DNA of 23,817 nucleotides. Origin: Treponema sp. UBA1240. GTDB lineage: Bacteria; Spirochaetota; Spirochaetia; Treponematales; Treponemataceae. The notes beneath the pieces are model-generated. The model was not told where the DNA came from and ran no database searches. It worked only from the letters and a program-made list of their open reading frames with translations. Below, in pieces: positions 6,792-14,925 of the stretch (its first letter is position 1; every line of letters starts with the position of its first letter). Position numbers and translations under genes: made by a program. The stretch lies in NCBI GenBank assembly GCA_002308875.1, contig DBWK01000138.1, positions 1-23,817 of the forward strand. The letters are read 5' to 3'.

Positions 6792-8819
6792 ATGGCTGAG
6801 ATAAATATACCCGGTGTAAGCGACAAGTACAAGACAAATGACCTCGTTACCAGTTTGATAGAACTGGAAAAAGTTCCTCTCAAAAGGGAACAGCAGAGAC
6901 TTGAGTCATATAAGCTTGAAAAGGAATGCTTGCAGCGGGTAAATCAGTACATGACCTCGGTGCGAGACAGCGCCCGAGGTCTATTTTCCTATAATAACCC
7001 GTTCACAGACAAAAATGTTGTGTCTTCACAGGAAGACGCACTTACCGCGGAAGCTACAAGAGACGCTGCTGCCGGAACTTACAAGGTTGAAGTTCTGCAG
7101 GTTGCCGCCGCGGACAAATTTCTTTCAAACCAAATACCCAAAAATTTTACGGTACAACCCGGTAAATACACGTTTAAGGTCGGTACAAAGACCGTTTCCT
7201 TCAACTGGAAAGGCGGTCCGATTGCCGATTTTGTTGATACGCTTAATAAACGTTCAAAGGACATTTTAAAAGCTTCACTTGTAGGTTACAGCAATGATGA
7301 AAAAGTCCTTTCGATTGAAGCACTGCAAACCGGAGCCGAAAACACACTTTCGTTCGAGGATGATGCGCTTTCTCTCGCCGCTGGAACGGGAATAATCCGC
7401 CTCGGTGGAAGCAGCAACACAGTTACGCTTTTAAAATCTACTCGTGAGCTTAGTTCCGTTTCACAGCTTACAGCTGATAAGGTGGCGCTTAAATCCGGTG
7501 TGCTTTCTGTTCCACCGCAGAATGGTGTTGCGGTAAAAATTCCGGAATCTGCTTTGGACAATCTGGAAAAATATCTGACAATGAAAGTCCAGTTCTCTGA
7601 TGTACAGGATTTGACCGAAAACGAAAAAACTGCCGAATTTTCCGCACCGGTTCTTCCTGAGCCTGGAACGGTAGAATTTGCAGGTATTACAATTTCAAAT
7701 GCTCAAATGGATACGGACTTGCCGTTTGTTGAGCCGGAAAAAACTGAAAAAGTGGAAACAAATACCGTTGTCTACATAAAAAAAGCCAACGGAACTGAAG
7801 TAGCACTTGCAGGGCTTCGCCCTGACGAAGACGGGAACGCTTACGTCAAGTTTAAACTTTCTGACGTCCCCGAAATAAGCAGTATAGAAATAAAGAATTT
7901 TAACACAGGAAAATCTCTCGCAGTTTCAAACATCCAAATCCGTGATGTTCAGGCTGACAGGGGAATGACACCTCTTAATCCTGTTTCAACAGCAGCAGAT
8001 GCTTGTGTAAAATATGAGGGAATCAGTATGACCCGTCCTTCTAACAAGATAGACGACATAATTCCCAATATAACCCTTAATTTGGAAAGTGAATCAAAAA
8101 AGCCTGTTACTTTAACAGTAGAAACAGACAATGACAATATAAAAAGCTCAATAATCGAATTTGTCGGTAATTATAACCGGCTTATGGCTGAGCTTAACAT
8201 TCTGACTCAGACAAAAGAAGAAATAGTAAACGAAATAGAATACTTTACGGATGATGAACGCTCTGATGCCATGAAGCGGCTCGGTCTCTTTCAGGCAGAT
8301 TTTACGCTTACATCTAACAAGCAGGTTTTGCAGAGCGTAATGTCCGCAGCGTACAAGATTGAATCAAACGATACAATCCGCATGCTTTCGCAAATAGGAA
8401 TAGCGTCCAAAACCGGAACTTCTTCAGGAATAAACGCTTCGCAGCTACGCGGCTATTTGGAAATAGACGAGAAAAAACTTGATACGGCACTGCAGGAAAA
8501 CCTCGCCGAAATAAAGAACCTGTTCGGATATGACAGTGACAATGATTTGGTAACTGATACCGGAATTGCATTCCTTGTTGACAAGAACCTTTTGGCGTAC
8601 ACGCAGACCGGAGGCATAATTTCAACAAAAACATCCGGTCTTGATTCCAAGGTAAAATCTTCTGAAGCGCAGATAAAAAAGCTCGAAACGCAGATTGCCG
8701 AAAAAGAAAAAGAGCTCAAGCAAAAATACAGTGCAATGGAAAGTACGCTTAACAGTTTGGAATCGCAGTCAAATTCAATAACTAATTTTAACAATCAAAA
8801 TTCAAAAAATAAGAACTAG
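6792..8819 (+). CDS. fliD: FliD filament cap protein (HAP2)
   Basis: 675-aa flagellar cap that sits at the filament tip and promotes folding of exported flagellin. The N-terminus MAEINIPGVSDKYKTNDLVTSLIELEKVPLKRE fits the FliD N-terminal helix domain, and DAAAGTYKVEVLQVAAADKFLS fits its strand region. A long central domain (residues about 210-420) is rich in Val, Pro and Glu. The C-terminal domain begins near TVETDNDNIKSSIIEFVGNYNRLM, followed by a FliD-like SQIGIASKTGT...LRGYLEIDEKKLDTAL block, and ends in a Gln/Lys/Glu coiled coil (KKLETQIAEKEKELKQKYSAME) and an Asn-rich tail. The length is larger than enteric FliD (about 470) but usual for treponemes. The ribosome site (GGGAAAAG) is weak, suggesting coupling to flaG. 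Confidence 0.96.
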   Translation: MAEINIPGVSDKYKTNDLVTSLIELEKVPLKREQQRLESYKLEKECLQRVNQYMTSVRDSARGLFSYNNPFTDKNVVSSQEDALTAEATRDAAAGTYKVEVLQVAAADKFLSNQIPKNFTVQPGKYTFKVGTKTVSFNWKGGPIADFVDTLNKRSKDILKASLVGYSNDEKVLSIEALQTGAENTLSFEDDALSLAAGTGIIRLGGSSNTVTLLKSTRELSSVSQLTADKVALKSGVLSVPPQNGVAVKIPESALDNLEKYLTMKVQFSDVQDLTENEKTAEFSAPVLPEPGTVEFAGITISNAQMDTDLPFVEPEKTEKVETNTVVYIKKANGTEVALAGLRPDEDGNAYVKFKLSDVPEISSIEIKNFNTGKSLAVSNIQIRDVQADRGMTPLNPVSTAADACVKYEGISMTRPSNKIDDIIPNITLNLESESKKPVTLTVETDNDNIKSSIIEFVGNYNRLMAELNILTQTKEEIVNEIEYFTDDERSDAMKRLGLFQADFTLTSNKQVLQSVMSAAYKIESNDTIRMLSQIGIASKTGTSSGINASQLRGYLEIDEKKLDTALQENLAEIKNLFGYDSDNDLVTDTGIAFLVDKNLLAYTQTGGIISTKTSGLDSKVKSSEAQIKKLETQIAEKEKELKQKYSAMESTLNSLESQSNSITNFNNQNSKNKN

Positions 8820-8827
8820 GGGATTTT

Positions 8828-9418
8828 ATGGATGTTCGTTTAGATGGTGTTCCGCTTGACATTGTGTTTGAAACAGAAAAAACAGTTGGCGATGTATTAA
8901 GAGGCATGGAAGAAGAGCTTGAAAAAAATGAAGCTACTATTGTAGAAATACAGGCTGATTCCGAAGTATTTCAGGCTTCGCAATTGGATGCCCTTTTTGA
9001 AAAACCTATAGACAGTGTAAAAGAACTTTCGCTCAAATCAGTTTCCTATACCGATGTAAAAGACGTTGCATTAAAAATCTTTGAACAGTTTGCTTCTCTT
9101 CCCTCAAGGCTGGAGCAGGTTCCTCTTCAATTTCAGCAGAACAAGGACAATGAGGCTATGGCTTCAGTTTCGGAGCTGGCAGATTCTCTTTCTGCTCTTT
9201 TTGATCTGCTTCCGTATTTTTCTTTTTTCCCGAATCATTTTGAAAAAATCGTGATAGACGGAACCCCGATAACCGCTTTTATTCAGGAACTCAATCCGCT
9301 TTTGCAGGATTTTTTGCAGGCTGTAGAAATGAAAGATACCGTAACAATCGGCGATATAGCTGAATACGAATTTGCACCGAGGATGCGCCAGATTTCAGAG
9401 TGTGCGTCATTGCTTTAA
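8828..9418 (+). CDS. hypothetical protein of the flagellar cluster, 196 aa
   Basis: Unrecognised, acidic, soluble protein with no signal peptide or membrane span. The first 45 residues look like alternating strands and a helix (MDVRLDGVPLDIVFETEKTVGDVL), and the rest is mainly helical with repeated Leu/Phe spacing. AGGGGA (8818-8823) overlaps the fliD stop and lies 4 nt before ATG 8828, so translation is probably coupled to fliD. Position directly after fliD is where many bacteria place the flagellin chaperone fliS. An export-chaperone or assembly role is a guess from position and helical content only; no FliS sequence motif is visible. Confidence 0.8.
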   Translation: MDVRLDGVPLDIVFETEKTVGDVLRGMEEELEKNEATIVEIQADSEVFQASQLDALFEKPIDSVKELSLKSVSYTDVKDVALKIFEQFASLPSRLEQVPLQFQQNKDNEAMASVSELADSLSALFDLLPYFSFFPNHFEKIVIDGTPITAFIQELNPLLQDFLQAVEMKDTVTIGDIAEYEFAPRMRQISECASLL

Positions 9419-9444
9419 AAGATTTTAACTTTCTTTAATTGCAC

Positions 9445-9473
9445 TTGCGTTTTCATTTCAAAAATAGTATCAT
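9445..9473 (+). promoter_or_regulatory. possible sigma70-type promoter before 9496 gene
   Basis: TTGCGT (9445-9450), 17 nt, TATCAT (9468-9473) in the 77-bp gap after the flagellar cluster. It would start a separate unit with the small gene, tsaE and tsaB. The -10 box is imperfect. Confidence 0.33.
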
Positions 9474-9495
9474 TTATACACTTTGGAGTTTTTGG

Positions 9496-9756
9496 ATGAA
9501 AGTTTTGGAGCTAAAAAATCTTTCCAGAGAAGAAAGCGGGCTTTATTATATCAGAAAATTTTCAGCGTTTGCAGTTCTCGAAATACCTTTGGAAACTATC
9601 GAAACTCCTATAAATTTCATAATTGAAACCGGTCCTACAGGAAAAAGCCAGATAGACATTGAATTTACAAAACCGTTGAGTTATCCCCTTTTGCCGGTCA
9701 TAAAATGCGTTAAGGAACACATTATCAATATGGATCGGGAAGGAAAACTGCCCTGA
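9496..9756 (+). CDS. hypothetical protein, 86 aa
   Basis: Small unrecognised protein without signal or membrane segment, probably one compact strand-rich domain. Key stretches are LYYIRKFSAFAVLEIPLE and FIIETGPTGKSQIDIEF. ATG 9496 is preferred: GGAG (9485-9488) lies 7 nt before it, whereas the in-frame upstream codons from 9439 are A/T-rich leader. Its stop overlaps the probable first codon of tsaE (CTGA at 9753-9756), so the two are translationally coupled. GTGPTGKS-like spacing is absent, so the TGPTGKS segment is not taken as a P-loop. Confidence 0.75.
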   Translation: MKVLELKNLSREESGLYYIRKFSAFAVLEIPLETIETPINFIIETGPTGKSQIDIEFTKPLSYPLLPVIKCVKEHIINMDREGKLP

Positions 9757-10187
9757 TTTCGTTTAATACAAAAACTGCGGAAGAAACAATCGAACTTGGA
9801 AAAAAAATAGGAAAATTCCTGAAAAAAGGCGATTGCATTGCTCTGGAAGGAACTCTTGCCGCGGGAAAAACCACCATTACCAAAGGAATTGCTGAAGCGC
9901 TCGGTATTACCGAAAATGTTTCCAGCCCAACTTTTACAATTGTTTCTGAATATGATGGAAATCTGCATCTTTATCATATTGACGCATACCGGCTGGATTC
10001 GGCAGAGGATTTTCTTGATCTGGGAGCTGAAGAAATGCTTTACGGCAGCGGTGTTTGTGTAATTGAATGGAGCGAAAAGGTGAGGGAAGTTCTCCCCAAA
10101 AAAACGATTACCATTTCACTTTCAGCCCAAAAAGATGACGGACGGCTCATCACCATAGAAAACTGGCCGTATGAGTGGAAAAACTGA
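9753..10187 (+). CDS. tsaE: TsaE, tRNA t6A synthesis ATPase, non-ATG start
   Basis: 144-aa ATPase that works with TsaB and TsaD to make threonylcarbamoyladenosine at position 37 of ANN-decoding tRNAs. The translation contains the P-loop LEGTLAAGKTTITKG (residues about 33-47, fitting GxxxxGKT), SPTFTIVSEY, HIDAYRL and VIEWSEKV, all hallmarks of TsaE. The frame opens after TAA 9711-9713 and has no ATG, GTG or TTG before the P-loop. The only plausible starts are CTG 9753, which overlaps the previous stop as CTGA, or ATT 9756. AGGA at 9741-9744 lies 8 nt before the CTG. The first in-frame ATG is far downstream, after the conserved motifs. tsaB follows after 36 bp. A sequencing error hiding an ATG cannot be excluded. 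Confidence 0.92.
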   Translation: MISFNTKTAEETIELGKKIGKFLKKGDCIALEGTLAAGKTTITKGIAEALGITENVSSPTFTIVSEYDGNLHLYHIDAYRLDSAEDFLDLGAEEMLYGSGVCVIEWSEKVREVLPKKTITISLSAQKDDGRLITIENWPYEWKN

Positions 10188-10223
10188 TTGCATAAACAGA
10201 TATAATAAAACAGGAAAAACTAT

Positions 10224-10895
10224 ATGAAAGCCCTTGCCCTTGATACATCAACCGGCAGAATTTCTGCTGCCGCATATAACGGAAGCACACATGCTTCTCT
10301 GATTCTTAACCTTGAACTGCGTCAGTCCGAAAAACTCCTGCCTGCTGTAGAAACAGTACTTCGCGAAGCGGAACTAACTCCTGCTGATTTGGACTTTGTT
10401 GCGCTTTCGTCCGGTCCCGGTTCCTTTACGGGATTGCGGCTTGGTTTTGCCGCCTTAAAAGCTTTTCAACTTTCAACAGGGTGCCCGCTTTATGGTGTGC
10501 CGACTTTGCAGGCATATTTTTATCCTTTCAGAGATTTTTCTGGAACTGTAGTTCCTGTTATCGATGCAAAAAAAGAACGCTTTTATGTTTCAATATACCG
10601 CAATGGAAAACTGTCGCTTGAAGCTTCCGACCTTTCGCCGGAAGAACTGCTTGGGAACATTGACAGGGAAGAAGACATACTGGTAACAGGAACGGATGCT
10701 CCCCTTTGCGTTGAAAAGCTTCTTGAACTGCGACCTGACCAAAAGTTCCATGTTTTTAACGGAAAAGAATGTTTCGCCGATTATGTTCTGCTTTGTGCAG
10801 AAGAAATGTTCAAAAGCGGAAAGGCTCCAATGCAGGACTATGACGGACCTGTTTACATCCGCCAGCATGATGCGGAAGTTCCCAAAACAAAATAA
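10224..10895 (+). CDS. tsaB: TsaB, t6A complex scaffold subunit
   Basis: 223-aa actin-fold protein that binds TsaD and TsaE in tRNA t6A synthesis and has no catalytic nucleotide site of its own. It begins MKALALDTSTGRISAAAY, has HASLILNLELRQSEKLLP in place of the TsaD metal-binding histidines, and contains the family motif SSGPGSFTGLRLG (residues about 62-74). The C-terminus ends YDGPVYIRQHDAEVPK, with the usual PxYxR element. AGGA lies about 8 nt before ATG 10224. It directly follows tsaE. A TATAAT at 10201-10206 lies in the short gap but has no -35 partner. Its length is typical for bacterial TsaB. Confidence 0.95.
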   Translation: MKALALDTSTGRISAAAYNGSTHASLILNLELRQSEKLLPAVETVLREAELTPADLDFVALSSGPGSFTGLRLGFAALKAFQLSTGCPLYGVPTLQAYFYPFRDFSGTVVPVIDAKKERFYVSIYRNGKLSLEASDLSPEELLGNIDREEDILVTGTDAPLCVEKLLELRPDQKFHVFNGKECFADYVLLCAEEMFKSGKAPMQDYDGPVYIRQHDAEVPKTK

Positions 10896-10901
10896 ATCAT
10901 C

Positions 10902-10930
10902 TTTCATTAAAACTGATTTTATGATAGCAT
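10902..10930 (+). promoter_or_regulatory. possible promoter of receiver/kinase genes
   Basis: TTTCAT (10902-10907), 17 nt, TAGCAT (10925-10930) with an extended TGA before the -10 box. It lies in the gap between tsaB and the receiver gene. Both hexamers are imperfect. Confidence 0.33.
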
Positions 10931-10951
10931 TCGTAGTGTGGAGAACCTGCA

Positions 10952-11314
10952 TTGAAACGTATTTTTATTGTTGATGACAGCATTACAACTTTAAAGCTGG
11001 CTGAAAAATCCCTGAAGAATTCTTTTACACTGACCCTGCTTATTTCAGGAAAACAGTTTTTTTCGGCTCTGGAGAAAAATACTCCTGATTTGGTTTTGCT
11101 GGATATAGAAATTCCTGATATTGACGGAATTTCTATCCTTGAAAAAATGAAAACTGATCCTGCCTGGGCAAAGATTCCAGTTGTTTTTTTAACATCACAT
11201 ACAGAAACGGATCTCGTAAAAAAAGGTTTGCAGGCAGGAGCTTTGGACTACATAACAAAACCATTTGACGCGGAAACCCTTTCCAAGAGAATCAGTGATT
11301 TGATAAAAGAATAG
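10952..11314 (+). CDS. CheY-like single-domain response regulator
   Basis: 120-aa receiver domain with no output domain. It has the acidic pair D8-D9 (IVDDS), phosphoacceptor D51 (LVLLDIEIPDIDG), T81 (VVFLTSHT) and K103 (YITKPFD), so all the phosphorylation residues are present. The start is TTG 10952: GGAG (10940-10943) lies 8 nt before it and the protein then begins at the first strand, MKRIFIVDDS. The hybrid kinase starts 3 bp after its stop, so the two form a partner pair in one operon. It probably passes signal by protein contact. Given the neighbourhood it could act on motility, but nothing in the sequence shows the target. Confidence 0.93.
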   Translation: MKRIFIVDDSITTLKLAEKSLKNSFTLTLLISGKQFFSALEKNTPDLVLLDIEIPDIDGISILEKMKTDPAWAKIPVVFLTSHTETDLVKKGLQAGALDYITKPFDAETLSKRISDLIKE

Positions 11315-11317
11315 ATT

Positions 11318-14245
11318 ATGAAGCGTTTATTGTTCCTGATAATTTTGTTCGCATTTTTAAGCGGATTTTTATTTGCCGGAACTTCCTCATCTCTTGCCGG
11401 TATGGTCGTGTTTGAAAGAATTCCGGTTCTTTTTATAACTCTTTTTGTTATACTGCTTGTTTTGTGTGTTTATTTTGCGTTTTTGTACTTCTTCAAAACG
11501 TCAAAACATTCAGAACCCGTAAAAAGCAGATGTGACCTTTTGCATCTCATTTCTCTTGTGGATGAAGCCCTTCAGCAGACAAAATACGACGAACAAATCA
11601 ACAAAAATATTACAGAAATCCTTAAAAACATAGGAAAACAAATTTCAGCTGACAGAATATGCATCTGGCAGCTGCAAAAGGATTCCATCCAAAACTGTCT
11701 GCTGTCTGTGTTCTGGGAATCCGCAGAAAACGCGCAGAACAAATTTCATGCCGGTTCAGTCTTTTCTTTGGAAGAAATTTTACCCGATTCGCTGGAAAAG
11801 CTCGTAAAAGGTAATCCCTACATACTTACACCATCTTCCGAATCATCCGGCAGACTCAAATATAAAATGGCGGCTAACCATACAGTTTCAAAATGCATAC
11901 TGCCGCTTGTAGACGCGTTTGAACTCTGCGGCTTTATAGAAATCGACACATTTAAGGTTCCGCTTTCTTTTTCGCAGGAAGAACTGATGCGGCTTTCGGT
12001 TCCGTTTAAGCTGATATTCTCCAAGATGCGGCAGTCTGAACTCAGAACTTCACTGGGAACTGCAAGAACACAGGCGGTTGCCGGTACGGATGCAAAATCC
12101 AATTTTCTTGCAAATATGACGCACGAACTTCGTTCTCCTCTGAATGTGATTATGGGTTTGAGCGACCTTATTCTGGGAACCGGAAACCTTCCGTCCGAAA
12201 TCCTTAATTATGCGCAGAATATAAATTCTTCCAGCCGGAATCTTTTTAACGTTGTTTCTGATATTCTTGATTTTTCAAATCTGGAATCGGGCAATTTGGA
12301 AATAACCCCGGTTCCCTACGATTTTGCGGATTTGGTGAATGATATAATTACAAGCAGCCGCCTTAAACTGTCCGAAACATACCTCTCGTTTTTCATTTAT
12401 GTTGATCCCACTTTGCCAGCCCAGCTTATCGGTGATTGTGCAAGGATAAAACAAGTTTTTTTGAACCTTATTTCAAATTCCCTCAAGTATACAAAAGAAG
12501 GCAGTATTACTGTCCGCATAAATGGAACCGTAGATTCCGAAATACTGGAACTTGAATTTGAAATTCAGGATACCGGCATAGGTATAAAAGAAGAAGAACA
12601 GGAAAAGATTTTTAAAATGTTCCAGCGGCTTGATAATGATATGAATGTGGCTGGAACAGGAATCGGGCTTGCTCTTTCAAGAAAACTGTGTGAACTAATG
12701 GATGGTTCTCTGGACTTTCACAGTGAGTACGGAAACGGAACAACATTTACCGCAAAGGTAAAACAGCGGATCCGTAATGAATATCCGCTTGTTGAACTTG
12801 AAAAAATAAAGAAAAAAGATATTTTGATTTTTGAGCCTCGCCGCCGTTACAGCAGCTTTTTGCTCAAACAGTTTGAACTTTTGGGCGTAAACGCAAGACT
12901 CACAGCTTCTGCATTGGATTTTTCTTCCGGTTTGCAGGAAGACTATGATTATGATTACATCTTTGTGTCAGCAATGTATTTTTCGCGTGTGCGCACTTTG
13001 TTGGAACGTTCCGGCAGCAATACTCCGGTAGTTGTTATAGCCACCAACGACTACAATTATCCTAACGAGCAGAATGTATACGTTTTGCAGTCTCCATTGA
13101 GCTGTATTACCCTTGCGCAGTTTTTGTCGGAGGAATCTCCCCTGCGGCAGCATACTAATTCTCTGCCGCTGAAAGATGTATATGCACCCAAAGCAACCGT
13201 TCTTCTTGTTGACGATAACGCCGTAAGCCTTCAGATTGCATCCGGTCTGCTCAAACTGCACGGTATAAGCACCGATACGGTAACTTCCGGTTTTGACGCC
13301 TTGAGTCTTTTGCAGGAAAAAACATACGACCTCATTTTTATGGATTATCTCATGCCCGGAATGGACGGCATGGAAACCGCTAAAGAAATCAGAAAAATGA
13401 GCAACAAAAACAGTAAAACGCCGATTATAGCGCTTTCGGCGAATGCACTGTCCGGTATAAAGGAAAAGTTCCTGGCTGAGGGAATGAATGATTATTTAAC
13501 CAAGCCGGTTGAAAAGAACGAATTGAACGATATTCTTGCCAGATGGCTTCCGACCGGCAAGATAGTGCCGCGTGTTCAAAAACCCGTTCAGTCTGATAAC
13601 GTTCAGGACATTCAGTTCGTAATTCCAAACGTGAACACTGTTTCGGGCGTTAAATATGCGGGCAATTCCATAACCGCCTACATTGATGTTTTAAAGACGT
13701 ATGTAGTTGATTCAAGACAAAAAATGCAGCTTTTATCCGACGCATACGCAAGAAAAGACTGGCGTGATTATGCCGTCAACATTCACGCAATAAAGAGCGC
13801 TTCAAAAGCAATCGGTGCGGAAAAACTCAGCGTTATTGCCGCAAGGCTGGAAAAAGCCGCATCCGAAGAAAACGCCGCGTTTATTGATGAAAACTCCGAA
13901 AACTGTCTTGATATGATAAAAGAAACTGCCGGTGATATTGAAGTTTGCCTGAACAGCATAAAAACGGATGAAAACACAATTGTTCCTACGCAGGACGGCA
14001 ATGTTGAACTTTTATACCAAAAAATAACGGCAATAAAAAACGCCGCCGACAATTACAACATTTTATTCGTAAAAGATGCTGCTGAAGAACTGGAAACATA
14101 CAAGTGGGAAAAGAAAATAACCGATGCCCTCAGTCTTATAAGGAGCGCTGCGGAATATTTTGATTATGAATCGATTGTAAAAAATTCACAGATGTTAATA
14201 AAATACCTTACGGAACAGAATAATGCGAACTTGGGGAGTAAGTGA
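11318..14245 (+). CDS. hybrid histidine kinase with GAF, pseudo-receiver, receiver and HPt
   Basis: 975-aa membrane sensor kinase. Hydrophobic segments lie at residues 4-20 and 35-59, followed by a GAF-like sensory region (about 85-235). The HisKA box is NMTHELRSPLN with H269. The ATPase has N-box NLISNSLKYTKEG (N383), DTGIGI (D418) and GTGIGLALS. Residues about 500-612 have a receiver-like layout but lack the phosphorylation residues: FEPRR replaces the acidic pair and S551 sits where the aspartate should be. A normal receiver follows (D632-D633, D676 in FMDYLMPGMDG, TKPVEK), then an HPt domain with H823 (NIHAIKSASKAIG) and a helical tail. This gives an internal phosphorelay H269-D676-H823, whose final acceptor may be the adjacent receiver. 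Its stop overlaps the pyrE start as TGATG. The ligand is unknown. Confidence 0.95.
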   Translation: MKRLLFLIILFAFLSGFLFAGTSSSLAGMVVFERIPVLFITLFVILLVLCVYFAFLYFFKTSKHSEPVKSRCDLLHLISLVDEALQQTKYDEQINKNITEILKNIGKQISADRICIWQLQKDSIQNCLLSVFWESAENAQNKFHAGSVFSLEEILPDSLEKLVKGNPYILTPSSESSGRLKYKMAANHTVSKCILPLVDAFELCGFIEIDTFKVPLSFSQEELMRLSVPFKLIFSKMRQSELRTSLGTARTQAVAGTDAKSNFLANMTHELRSPLNVIMGLSDLILGTGNLPSEILNYAQNINSSSRNLFNVVSDILDFSNLESGNLEITPVPYDFADLVNDIITSSRLKLSETYLSFFIYVDPTLPAQLIGDCARIKQVFLNLISNSLKYTKEGSITVRINGTVDSEILELEFEIQDTGIGIKEEEQEKIFKMFQRLDNDMNVAGTGIGLALSRKLCELMDGSLDFHSEYGNGTTFTAKVKQRIRNEYPLVELEKIKKKDILIFEPRRRYSSFLLKQFELLGVNARLTASALDFSSGLQEDYDYDYIFVSAMYFSRVRTLLERSGSNTPVVVIATNDYNYPNEQNVYVLQSPLSCITLAQFLSEESPLRQHTNSLPLKDVYAPKATVLLVDDNAVSLQIASGLLKLHGISTDTVTSGFDALSLLQEKTYDLIFMDYLMPGMDGMETAKEIRKMSNKNSKTPIIALSANALSGIKEKFLAEGMNDYLTKPVEKNELNDILARWLPTGKIVPRVQKPVQSDNVQDIQFVIPNVNTVSGVKYAGNSITAYIDVLKTYVVDSRQKMQLLSDAYARKDWRDYAVNIHAIKSASKAIGAEKLSVIAARLEKAASEENAAFIDENSENCLDMIKETAGDIEVCLNSIKTDENTIVPTQDGNVELLYQKITAIKNAADNYNILFVKDAAEELETYKWEKKITDALSLIRSAAEYFDYESIVKNSQMLIKYLTEQNNANLGSK

Positions 14246-14922
14246 TGGACGAATATAAAAAAGAATTCATAAAATTTATGGTTGAAAGCGACGTTTTAAA
14301 ATTCGGTGAGTTTACGCTTAAAAGCGGAAGAAAATCACCGTTTTTTATGAATGCGGGAGCGTATATAACTGGCAGTCAGCTTTCACGACTGGGTGAGTAT
14401 TATGCAAAAGCCATATACGAAAACTTTGGTGATGATTTTGACATTCTGTTTGGTCCTGCATACAAGGGAATCCCTCTGAGCGTAGCAACCGTAATTGCCT
14501 TTTCACGGCTTTATAACAAAGAAATCCGCTACTGTTCCAACCGCAAAGAAGCAAAAGATCACGGCGAAACGGGTATTTTGCTCGGTTCTCCAATAAAAGA
14601 CGGTGACAGAGTTGTATTTATTGAAGATGTAACAACATCCGGCAAGTCAATAGAAGAAACGTTTCCCATTGTTCAGGCGCAGGGAAAGGTTCAGATAAAA
14701 GGACTTATGGTTTCACTCAACAGGCTTGAGCGGGGCAAAGGTTCAAAATGCGCTCTTGACGAGATTACCGATTTGTACGGATTTCCTGCAAAAGCCATCG
14801 TTACGATGGACGAAGTAACCGAATATCTCTCGCAAACACCTTTTAACGGCAAACTTATAATTGATTCTGGAATAAAAGCTGCTTTGGACAGTTATTACGC
14901 TCAGTATGGGGTAGACAGGTAA
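14245..14922 (+). CDS. pyrE: orotate phosphoribosyltransferase
   Basis: 225-aa enzyme joining orotate and PRPP to make OMP, the fifth step of pyrimidine synthesis. Visible motifs are FTLKSGRKSPFFMNAG at the N-terminus, FGPAYKGIPL, the catalytic-loop region YCSNRKEAKDHGE, and the PRPP site VVFIEDVTTSGKS (residues about 128-140). ATG 14245 overlaps the kinase stop (TGATG) and has GGGGAG (14233-14238) 6 nt before it. An in-frame GTG at 14242 is possible but too close to that site. Coupling to a sensor kinase is probably an operon accident rather than a functional link. The next gene starts 3 bp after its stop. Confidence 0.96.
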   Translation: MDEYKKEFIKFMVESDVLKFGEFTLKSGRKSPFFMNAGAYITGSQLSRLGEYYAKAIYENFGDDFDILFGPAYKGIPLSVATVIAFSRLYNKEIRYCSNRKEAKDHGETGILLGSPIKDGDRVVFIEDVTTSGKSIEETFPIVQAQGKVQIKGLMVSLNRLERGKGSKCALDEITDLYGFPAKAIVTMDEVTEYLSQTPFNGKLIIDSGIKAALDSYYAQYGVDR

Positions 14923-14925
14923 CTA

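Noticed and set aside
9640..9660. TGPTGKS in the 86-aa protein as a P-loop
   Set aside because: It lacks the GxxxxGK[ST] spacing and follows a strand rather than starting an ATPase core.
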